A stretch of 64,000 nucleotides of DNA, from positions 20,103,001-20,167,000 of the forward strand of contig OY756972.1 of the NCBI GenBank assembly GCA_963580455.1. The letters are read 5' to 3'. The first letter of the stretch is position 1. Each line of letters opens with the position of its first letter. Made by a program: the position numbers and the translations under genes. This stretch comes from Euonymus europaeus. Its lineage: Eukaryota > Streptophyta > Magnoliopsida > Celastrales > Celastraceae. A model generated the notes under the pieces. It made no database searches, was not told the DNA's origin, and saw nothing but the letters and a program-made list of their open reading frames with translations. This document shows positions 44,109-53,700 of this stretch, one piece after another.

Positions 44109-46035
44109 TTATATAACAGGTTTCAAATACTGCCATGGATCTTCAACCATGGATTTGTCATAAAATCGTTCTGGCCCCAATGTACCATCAGGTTGTAGGC
44201 CACGAGGATGGAAACCACGCCCTCTTCCGCCACTCCGTCCAGAACCTGGTACCATGCTGCTTCCATGCCAGTGCCCTCTGCCTCTTCCTGAACTAGGACT
44301 ACCTCCCTGACCTGAAGCGGGATTTGGACTAGTACCAAGCCAATGACCCCTGCTTTGCCCATGATCGACTCCAGGGGATACTGTGCTAGCTCCCGCATTA
44401 GATGGAAAACCATAATTAGGTATGCTTCCAGGTCTGTTCCAACCTCCAGGTGTGGTCCCCTGATGCATAGGAAACGGACTGCCCATTCCACCGTAGTAAA
44501 CAGGTCTTTGGTGTCTCTGATGAGGTGAATAATAGCTTTGTTGTTGCCCTTCATGAGCAGGGGTGGTCATTTCAGGTCTGCTCCAACCTCCACGCGTGGT
44601 TCCCGGATGCATAGGAAACGGACTGCCATTCTTGCTGGGCTTCTATAAGAAGCAACGGCACTGTAGTAAACAGGCCTTTGGTGAATATGATGAGGCGAAG
44701 AATAGCATTGTTGCCCTTGATGAGCAGGGAGGGTCATTTCAGGATTTATTGATCCTATTAAATCAGAGAGAGAATAATCAAGATAAATATACTCATCAAC
44801 ACAACTAACACGCGTACAGCTGTCTCTCAACTGATTTTGGAGGAACAACATTTCAAGTATTATAGCAGTGAGAATGCAGACAACATTATAGCTATGATCC
44901 TGGTCAATTTCAAGCTCTCGGTGTAATTCCACAATGTCTAGGAAATGGGCTGCCCATGCCTGCTGTGTTTTTATGAAGAGCAAAGTCATTGTAGTGAACA
45001 GATCTTTGGTGTCTCTGATCAGGAGAATAATGGGTATTCTGCACTTGATGATCAGTGGGTGTCATATCAGGATTTATTGATCCTATTAAATCAAATAGCC
45101 AAAAATCACGGCAAACATATGAAAGAAAAGCTCATCAACACTAATGACTAAACTAATGCCCGTAGAGATGTTTTTCAACTGATTTTGGAGCAATCATAAA
45201 CACTTCAGGCATCATAGCACTGGGAATGCAAATAAGATTAGACTTCTTATATATGCACAAAAAAATAGTTAATGCCACCAATATGATGCAGGAAAATAAA
45301 CTACAGTGAATTTATATTATTGTTAAAAGACAGTTCCAAAGAGTCTTTACAGGCTACTTGGTAATCCTAAGACATCAAAACTTTTCTTATAAAAGAAGAT
45401 AATGGACTCCTAAAGGATACAACACTTTAACAGGGACTATACTTAAAAAATACCGTAATAAATGACGACAACACCTATAAATATTAGTTTCAATTCCTAG
45501 TAGATCTGGAAATTGCGACAATGCCCCTATTCTCAAAGGACCAGAGCCCATATTCTTAATATTAACAATCAATACCTCCCATATGATAAATCAATATGTT
45601 TTGAACTTGATTAAGGAAATAGGTGCAGATGACAAAATGACATGCCAACACCAAATGGTTACATTGTAGCGTATGGCCAAAACCAAAACCAACAGCAACT
45701 CAATAGATAGTGATACCTTGAAATGAAGGTGAAAACCATGTTTCAGGAGATCAGCTATGAGTTGTAGGCACTACATAAGCTTCATCAATGTGGGTACTGG
45801 CCTTGCTCTTCTTGTTTGCAGAGAATGCTGCCATAGGGTCTGTGTACAAATCAAACCTCGGAGTTTCAGAGGACTCCTGCTGCTGCATCATTGTTGTAGA
45901 GGAGGTTTCAATCAAGGGATTCGAGAGGAACCCAGGTCCCGTATGAGTTTCTACAGCACTAGAATCTTGCTTCTCGGCAGATGCTTCCATGCGCATTGCT
46001 TTCAATCTTTCCTTTCTTTTCTCTGAGCACTCCAT
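44109..46035 (-). pseudogene. SIC: SICKLE-like proline/serine-rich protein gene, decayed
   Basis: Exon 1 (46035 down to 45718) encodes CSEKRKERLKAMRMEA, GFLSNPLIETS and RFDLYTDPMAAFSANKK, the conserved start of SICKLE-type proteins, which act in plant RNA metabolism. An in-frame TGA at 45751-45753 is followed by still coding-like SPETWFSPSFQ up to the donor. Exon 2-like units begin at 45082 and 44754 (GSINPDMT / GSINPEMT), diverged tandem copies. The second unit has a one-base loss near 44626, after which the frame 44612-44109 carries on to RFYDKSMVEDPWQYLKPVI, the conserved end. Introns remain, so it is not a processed copy. Stop, frameshift and exon duplication make function unlikely. Confidence 0.78.
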
Positions 46036-47184
46036 TTATTATCCAATATTCCAATCCTGAAAAATTCAAAACCAACTTTTATCTTTTTTGATAGATTTTT
46101 TTTATTATTATTAAACAGAACCTATCACTCTATAAGAAAATACGAACAATGCTAAATCATAATTGCCAGGTAGAAAAAAATTCCATTTATCATACACCAT
46201 GTCAGCAATTACCTCACACTGACAACATACAATTTAACTGTTCTTTCAGAGACAGCTAAGAAAATACGAATTACATAACTGTTTGGATATTAGGATTTAC
46301 TCTTGCCTTTCCTTCCTCGAGTGCTGCAAAAATCAAGCCAACGTGTGCATATGCCCAAAAAAAGCTCTAGAGAAAACTCCAAACTCGAAGTTACCGTTTC
46401 TTCAATGTTAAGAACGCAAAATGATTTCACAGCGCATATTATAAAGGATTTCCCACTTTTTTTAATCTCCGTTTCAAAAGAACGAAATTGCACACAGATC
46501 AAAACCCTAAGGCCAATACAAAATTGACTTTTTTGTCCATACAAAAGCAGGATGAAAGAAGAACAATCGAATGGCGAAAATATTCCATCTCGGTACCAAA
46601 CCATACTTATTAGCTATTGCAAACCTAGAAATGCCTGCAAACGATTCATCGAAAGTACGAGTCGATCAATTGAGCTAGATCTACAAGAACGTAAAATCGA
46701 AAGAGGACGAGAGATTATTACCGATGCACGTTGTGAGATTTGGTTCGACGATATACGTAGAAGACGAGTAAGCTATCCTGCATCAGAAGATTGGTTCTTT
46801 TTACAACAATCGAGTTTCAGAGAAGTCCTCAGCCTGCTCGCTGGCACTAGCCGTGCCCTACTTCAAAGTTCAAAGTCCATAGTAGATGTTGTGGGATCCA
46901 GATTAAACTAAATTGTACATAAATATTTTATGATCGTCCATATATAAAAGTTTTGTTCCATTAAAACTGAATAAACCTAAAGACTCAAAACATAAATATT
47001 TTTATTTTATCTGATTGTTTAAATCTTAATTCTATCAAATTATTATTTAATCTATTATTCAGATTTAAATTAATTATAATATGATTAAAATGATGAATTA
47101 AATATTTCCAAAAATTCAAAGCAATCTAATTTAGACATATAAATATTTTACCCAACACAAACACTGAGTCCCGATGGCCCGATG
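46036..47184. other. 5' flank of the SICKLE-like pseudogene and AT-rich DNA
   Basis: On the minus strand a TTTTTCAG acceptor precedes the ATG at 46035, implying a leader intron; a leader exon may lie near 46700-46900. The plus-strand frame 46552-46911 has no family likeness and is probably chance. From 46920 the DNA is AT-rich. Confidence 0.4.
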
Positions 47185-47335
47185 GGCTACACAAAGGGAA
47201 GTAGTCCTTTCCATTTTACAACTCTCACCATAATGGTGATAAATCTCACTCAAATTGGTAGGAGAGACTCGAACATAAGACCACACATTTCCTACACAGT
47301 AAGAAGACCAACCAGGCTACCACCTGTTGGTTTTT
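47185..47335 (-). repeat. tRNA-derived SINE (minus strand)
   Basis: On the minus strand, TAGCCTGGTTGG (A-box-like, 47308-47319) and GTTCGAGTCTC (B-box-like, near 47263-47273) lie about 34 bp apart, the internal RNA polymerase III promoter layout of tRNA-derived SINEs. The family was not assigned and the ends are approximate. Confidence 0.52.
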
Positions 47336-47442
47336 ATAAACATTATATGTTATCTAATTCGGATCGTTTTAAACCCGAATTTTTGCCACCTACAATATCG
47401 AGTGAAAGAAACATGTTTACCGCATTGCCCTCTCCCTTTTAT

Positions 47443-48284
47443 GGGGAAATTACACAAAAGTCACACTTTGTGCCACCGTTTGTCATTAAGTCACACTTTT
47501 TTATTATTTACCATCTAGTCATAGTTTTTGTTGACTTTCAAAAGGAGAGAGAAGTTATTTTTCATAATACCATTCTTGCCCTTATGAGGTGCGGATACCC
47601 ATATAGTGTATAGAAGTTGTATAGGAATTGCTTTTACAGAGAAGTGTAGTTCATGGTGAGGGGTAGCTGGCGGTGAGTTCATACGAGTAAGGGGGAGCTG
47701 GGGTGAGCTACGTTGTGGTGGGGGCAGCTGTTGGTGAGTTTCGGACAAGTAAGCAAGTGTGAGATCCGGACTGATGGTGAGCTAAGGTGTGGTGGGGGAG
47801 CTGTTTGTGAGTTTTCGACGAGTAAGTAACTGTGAGATCCGGCGTCAGGTTTCTTCTTTTCTTTCTGGATCCGAATCAATTTTTGTGTTATATTGGTAGA
47901 CATTTTTCTTCGCAACAGTTCTGGTTCAGTTTACATTTCGTTTTGTTTTTTGGGTTTTCTGTTGGTTCTGGGTAGTGATGAGTTCCAATATCTTTCTTAT
48001 GTGCAAGTATAACAATGATGTGGTACCGACAATGGTTGATCTTGATTGTGGTTATGATGTGTTCTTGAGGAGGTTGTGTGAAAGTTTTGTTTCATTAGAG
48101 ATTGATAAAGTTTCGTTGACATATTTTGTTCCAGGGTATGATAGGTGCATTATTAAGGGTGAACGTGATTTTATGACAATGACATCTTTAGTCTGTGCAT
48201 TTGGGTTGAAATTTGTTGATGTTGTTGTGTCGAATGTGGGGAGTAATGGGGGTGCTAGCGTGGATAGTGTCAACATTTTAGATG
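47443..48284 (+). mobile_element. 5' fragment of a MuDR-type MULE
   Basis: Begins at a possible terminal repeat (GGGGAAATTACACAAAAGTC), followed by leader DNA and the N-terminal part of a mudrA-like gene. The element breaks off at about 48284, where a copy of the RRP7 3' end begins. No right end was found. Confidence 0.55.
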
Positions 48285-48301
48285 CAAGTTTGAGTAGGAT
48301 A
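47975..48301 (+). pseudogene. mudrA-like N-terminal fragment fused to RRP7-derived sequence
   Basis: The open frame runs MSSNIFLMCKYNNDV, FLRRLCESF, LTYFVPGYD, DFMTMTSLVC, a PB1-like N-terminal region of MuDR transposases, then crosses the junction into RRP7 sequence in another frame and stops at 48397. The catalytic part is missing. Confidence 0.65.
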
Positions 48302-48640
48302 AAAGGCGGATACAACAGATGCGAGCTGCTAGGAAGTTTAAACCTTACTGAATGTTCTATCCGCCAAAAGTTTTTATGTATGTGGTCACAAATGTGACGC
48401 CAAATAGTCATAGATGGGAGGATGAGATCTTATTGAAAATATTTGCTACTATTCTGCATGTTTTTGTACTCTATAATTGACCATATGGCTACAATTTTGT
48501 TGATTGGGGTTTCTCCATTACTCAGAACTTATGATTTTGTAATCCCCACTTTGTAGCATATTATCCTTGTTAGAACCCAAATTCTGCACATATGCTCTCT
48601 CTCTTTTCCCCTCTTTTTAATAGGTAAGACGGAGATGTTT
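48285..48640 (+). repeat. Copy of the RRP7 3' end
   Basis: Matches 40628-40983. Differences inside the former coding part include C-to-T and A-to-G changes (for example GAGCAGG to GAGTAGG). Here it has no upstream RRP7 exons, so it is a non-functional duplicate. Confidence 0.9.
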
Positions 48641-48878
48641 GAACCTTGGACCTTATCATGTGGCCAATAAGTTAATATGGGCTGGCAACCATCTGCTTCC
48701 CCTACAGCATATATGTTCCTTAGAAAAAGCTAAATCCAATCACTTTGGTGAACATATTCGCTCTCTTAGCACGTAAATCCAACATATTTGATAGTATATA
48801 TATGCTCTTTATACTTTCTTTCAATTCTCTCTCACTGGGCTCAACAAACCTTCTCAGTGCGAGAGTGATCGTTACGAC

Positions 48879-49217
48879 TAACGCTCAATCTTATGCCTTG
48901 ATCTTATTTACTTAACCTAATATCTTTGCAAAAAGGATAAATATTCATAATTTTTGACATCCACAACATTCATAATATAATAAGATTATGAATGTTATGA
49001 ATATCAATTTTTATGGATATCTAGCAACATCGATATCTTTATCGCTAATGCCCAATCATTAGTGTTGATCCTATTTATCTGACCCAATATCTTCGCAAAA
49101 ATGATAAGTATTCATAATTTTTTGATATCCATAAAATCATAATTGTCAAATAAAATTATGAATGTCATGGATATTAATTTTTATGGATATCTAGCAATAC
49201 CGACTATCTTTGCAACT
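48879..49217 (+). repeat. Tandem repeat, two copies of about 170 bp
   Basis: Units start at 48879 (TAACGCTCAATC), 49046 (TAATGCCCAATC) and the beginning of a third at 49217 (TAACACCCAATC). Each contains 'ttatggatatctagcaa' and inward-facing AT-rich arms ('attcataattttt'). Non-coding. DNA from 48641 to 49546 otherwise shows nothing recognisable. Confidence 0.75.
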
Positions 49218-49546
49218 AACACCCAATCAATTAATCAGGTGTAAAATAAATTGAAACCTATCTACCAAAATTTTGATGATAAGTAAGGGCATTTCGGCTT
49301 ATAATCAATTATACCAAATTCCATAATTTGACTATCATCAGAATATCAAAAAGAATCATTCAAACAATTATAAAAACTTTCATATAATTCAAACACCCAG
49401 AGCATAAAGTTCACAAACCAAATTTAGTCTTGCTCACAAAGGAAACTAAAGGCAGAACCGTACTTAAAACATAACCCCACAACATTTATTCATATAATAT
49501 AATAAAACGATTGAAATGAAAAACATCACGCACATCAGATCCAGAA

Positions 49547-50100
49547 CTAATTCGCTTCAACATCCTCGTCCTTCTCGTCCTCACTCCAGCCTCCTTTCAA
49601 TATAGACTTGGGAGATAACTGGTCCCCAACCTTGAAGAAGGTGTGGTAGATGGGAGACCCACCATTCTCCATCACTTCAAAGCTCCTTTGATCATAGCAG
49701 TATCCCTTAAAATCCAGAAGGAACCTGGCTCCAAGATCTACACCAAAGGCATCATAATGCAGCGCAACGGAGAACTCTGTAGGTTAGAAGCATGCCAACA
49801 CCCTCTCAAGTAGCTGGGTCAAATCCACTACTTCAAATCATAACCCACAGCCTCAAAGCTAGCATAGCTGAAACCGTCTTCCGGTGTCACATGGATAGTA
49901 GAAATTGCACCCTGTTCGATGCTGTTCATAGAGTAACCACAAGGTTCAAAATCAAAATCACATATATCAGATAGTGGAAGAATTTTCCTAATCCCCAGAA
50001 GCCCCTGTCATAGCAGCTGCAGAACTTGCATTTGTTTTGTAGAAGACAGATGCACACTTTCTGTCCAACCCAGTCATGCAGACCTCCAAAGTGAAAATTG
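49547..50100 (-). pseudogene. SAMDC: S-adenosylmethionine decarboxylase C-terminal pseudogene
   Basis: On the minus strand, in changing frames: [74 protein letters not shown], then FSVALHYDAFGVDLGARFLL and KGGWSEDEKDEDVEAN followed by TAG at 49547-49549. This is the second half of plant SAMDC, the enzyme that makes the aminopropyl donor for polyamine synthesis. The N-terminal half with the pyruvoyl-forming serine is missing, and several frameshifts and stops are present. Plant SAMDC coding regions usually lack introns, so loss of introns cannot be used to call it processed. Confidence 0.8.
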
Positions 50101-50179
50101 GGTCACAATTTGGTGCCCGCGCGTTGTCGACAAGGTAAACGTTGCACAATGTGCACCATGAATTTTTGAGTGGATTTTT

Positions 50180-50306
50180 TCATAAAAAAACAACAATAAA
50201 AGCAAGATAAGAAAGAGATAAGAAAGCACTTTGACGTTGCTGGGATTCGAACTTTGACGTTCTAAAAGGAATAAAGGGGAAAAAACTCCACCGAGCCACA
50301 AACACA
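50180..50306 (-). repeat. tRNA-derived SINE (minus strand), TS-like tail
   Basis: Minus strand TGGCTCGGTGG (A-box-like, 50288-50298) and GTTCGAATCCC (B-box, 50242-50252), 36 bp apart. The 3' end reads TTATTGTTGTTTTTTT, like the TTG-rich tails of plant TS SINEs. Family assignment is inference. Confidence 0.55.
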
Positions 50307-50721
50307 TTATGTGATTCACGCCGCAACAATTTGTAGGAAACCTTTTATGTCAAGGTGTAGCTATATAGTTCACAAACTTCGAGACACGCGCGAGTATGTG
50401 CAGTAACAGCTCACTCGCTACCAAATCGCTAGAAATCTAGCGCTTTTGAACTATATAGATTTAAAAATAAATTCTCTTAAAATTTATATTCATCAAATTA
50501 TACTTTTTTGTTTCTATAATATTATATACTTATTTTATAATAAAATAAATAAACGGAGGCTTTAACTCGTGAACCATAAACGATTGGTCTCGTATGTAAT
50601 CGGCTACTTTATTTTTATTGTACAAAAATCGGGTTTTTAGCCTCTTCCGGTCTTCCTCTTCTTTCCCCTTCTGGGAGTCCTCGATTCCTGCACCAGTACT
50701 CACATCACCGTCTGTTTAGCT
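50307..50721 (+). other. Promoter and leader region of the ULP2-type gene
   Basis: AT-rich DNA, then from about 50640 a CT-rich leader (TCTTCCGGTCTTCCTC). No TATA box could be chosen with confidence. Confidence 0.35.
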
Positions 50722-50727
50722 ATGTGA
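50722..50727 (+). promoter_or_regulatory. Minimal start-stop upstream ORF (ATGTGA)
   Basis: An ATG followed at once by TGA, 29 nt before the first in-frame ATG of the ULP2-type gene. If transcribed, such AUG-stop elements can stall ribosomes and lower translation. Whether it lies in the mRNA is unknown. Confidence 0.4.
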
Positions 50728-50756
50728 GTCCGCTTGATCGCTTCGATCCAATCATC

Positions 50757-53700
50757 ATGAAGAATGGTTTGGAGGTTTTCGATTTTGCTGAAGAAGACGA
50801 GTTACCGGAATTTGCAGCCAAAAGAATTTTGGGAAAGTATAAAAACCCTAACCTCGACAACCATGAGATGTACGATTTTCACGAATGCGGTATGTCTTTT
50901 ATTGTCCACTAATCCTGTTTGAGCTCGTGTTTGGGTTTCTAATCCGGATTAGGCTTATTATTGCTTGTTGCGCGCTTTCACCCCCCCGTAGTGTACAATG
51001 AATCTGTACTGTTGAAGTTGTGTTTTTTTTTGTTATACGTTTGGTGATTGAATTGAAGGGTTGCATCGAAATTTGTTGCATGCGTATTTAGATTTTATTA
51101 TGTTCGACATGCCTTGTCCTGTTTCCGTAATGCTGTTGATGATCAAATCATTGTTTTAACTTTTTTTTTCTTTTTTTAATTTTCCAATTGTTCATTAGTA
51201 CTTTGGTTTCCTGTGAAATTAGGGCTTGATGCGTTATCTGTTGCAGGTTATTATTTACAAATTTATGATTTATGTGAGAAAAGGAATTTACAGGTCTAGT
51301 GGAATCTTACTTTCAAGGGGCTGGTGGGTGCTCCTGTGCCTAAAAAACAGGAGCACCTCCTGTGCTTAAAAATTAAACATTGGCCATTGGATCAAGATAT
51401 GATCTAATGGCCAATCTCTTCCACGACCCAACTCAAATATTACAACTTCATTTAATTTTTTTATAACAATACTACAGGATGATAAACAGCCAATGAAAGA
51501 TTGTTTGTAACAGTTAAGGAACCAACACAACATTTAATGAAATAACAGTCATTCAAAGTCTAAACTTTAAAATATTTTGATTTTCAGTTGGGAAATGAAA
51601 ATGCAAACAGTTAAGCAAATACACAATCTCATAGGAGCCTTCCATGAATAATTTGCTACACATTTGAGTATAACAATGATGAACCAATACAAAAATCCAT
51701 CTTGGAACTTTACATCAGCTCATCCAGCAACATTCCACCTAAAAAAAAGACTTGAATCCACAATCAAATTGAAGTAATGTTTCTCATATGAAAATTAGAA
51801 TCATTAGGCGTAAAAACACTTAAAAAGGTAAGTTCAAAAGAGAAGTAAGACATACCCTTCTCAATAGAGAGTTTGAGATATATCTGATATAGATAAACAC
51901 AAACCATCATTTTCTTGGGAATTAGCCTTTTGGGTTCTCTAGAGACAAAAATTTATAACTTAGAATTTACTTTAAAAAATAATCTTATAAAATTGAATAA
52001 AGACAATAAAAGAATAATCTTTTTAGATTCTCTTGATTTTTTGAACCTGCCAACAAATTTCTCAACCCAACCCTTTGGTCGTTTTGTTCCTCTTCTTCCC
52101 TCCCTCTTTTTCAACCCTTTCATATTCTCCTCAATACATGGGACAACACTTTCTTCAATTGCAATGTTATTTTTCATTGTAAAATCAAAAATTTCTTTAT
52201 TACAATCATGCACCATTTTCTCCACACAATGTCGCGTGACTTCGTGATTTGAAGCTTGAAGTGTCATTCGTAAAAATTGAGACTGAAGCCTTCTTACCCA
52301 TTGGCTACCATCTTCTACAACATTTGAATTTTCTTTGTTCAACACGTGTGCTCTTCACACCTTTTGTCCATCTATCCAATATGTACTTTTCTGGAATTAG
52401 CATCACATCTAGTACAATAAAAACCTTAAGAATATGGCAACACAATATCCCCATACTTTCAAGCTTTCTGCAATTGCAAGTAACCCAATCTTGAATGGGA
52501 TCAAAAAGCACTTTGAACTCTTTCTCTTGGGAACTATGAAAGCAAACAACATATTCGTGTGGAATTTGAGTCTCATTCCTTCGTTTCATGAACACTCTTA
52601 ATGCAACACGAAGCTCGACTTGAAATAGTTTAAAAATTTTAGGAGTATAGATTTGAGATACCTGTAATAATAACATGGAGTCATAAGATTCCAATGGCGG
52701 TTCCTTTTGTCTAGCATCAAAGTCAGCCTTAAGCTCTCTATCTCTTTTTCCCTCCACAACCCTATCAAACTGTTTAAAAAATCTGATATATTCAAATCAC
52801 ACTTCAAGTATGATTTCAAGTCACCGTTCAAGCTTTCACTAAGTTGAGTACTCTGTATTCCCAAAGTAAATGCATACTTCATGTAACATTTAGCCCACTT
52901 CTCCTTCAAAGCATATGTACGAGCTAACCATTCATTGTCTTGCAAACTATAATGATCAAGCATTTTTTTCCATTCCCTTTCAAAATCAGTCTCATCCAAC
53001 TACTCAAACATACACCTCTTAAACTCTGTCAAAAATGTTTCATGCACCAGCCCAAATGTTTGATCCCATTTTGATTCAAGTGCCATGTGCACAATTCATG
53101 CCGCGTATTTTTCAACACTTTTGCCAAAGCATTCGCCATAACAGCGTCTTGATCTGTAAATATTGTTTGAGGCTCTTTGCCTCCATGAGCCTTCAAGAAA
53201 GTTTCAAACAACCATATAAATAAGTCTACAGTCTCATCATACAAAAGTGCACCACCAAAAATCACCATATGTCTATGATGATTAAAACCTGTGAATACAC
53301 CAAGGGGCCTCAATGCTTTATTTGTCCCGTAGGTAGTGTCAAATGTGATTACATCACCAAAATCAACAATCATCCTTGAATCAGCCCAAAATATATTAGT
53401 GAGTAGTTCATCGCTATCAAATTGCATAGAATAAAAAAATGATGGATCTTTGATTTTTCTCTCCTCAAAATACCTTATTATACTTCCCAAATCCCCATAT
53501 ATCATGTTTTTTTCTCTCTTTGATCGTAGATAAGTCTTCTGATCTTCCATAATGTACCCAAGTTTATTCACGACCCCGGCTTCTCTAATTCTTAACTGGT
53601 GTGTTGCTGTCGGAGTGATTCCGGCATCACGTGCCAAATCAATTGATGCAGCTTGGGCTTCACTCATTTTCCTATGAGATCTTAACATGTGACTCGTCTC

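Noticed and set aside
46552..46911. 119-codon frame on the plus strand
   Set aside because: No family likeness, unusual composition, and it lies opposite the leader/promoter of the SICKLE-like pseudogene.
47263..47319. Possible functional tRNA gene on the minus strand
   Set aside because: A- and B-box-like motifs are present but no cloverleaf or acceptor stem could be formed; it fits a SINE head better.
50724..50756. N-terminal extension of the SUMO protease from a GTG codon
   Set aside because: The first in-frame ATG is at 50757, and family likeness begins directly after it.
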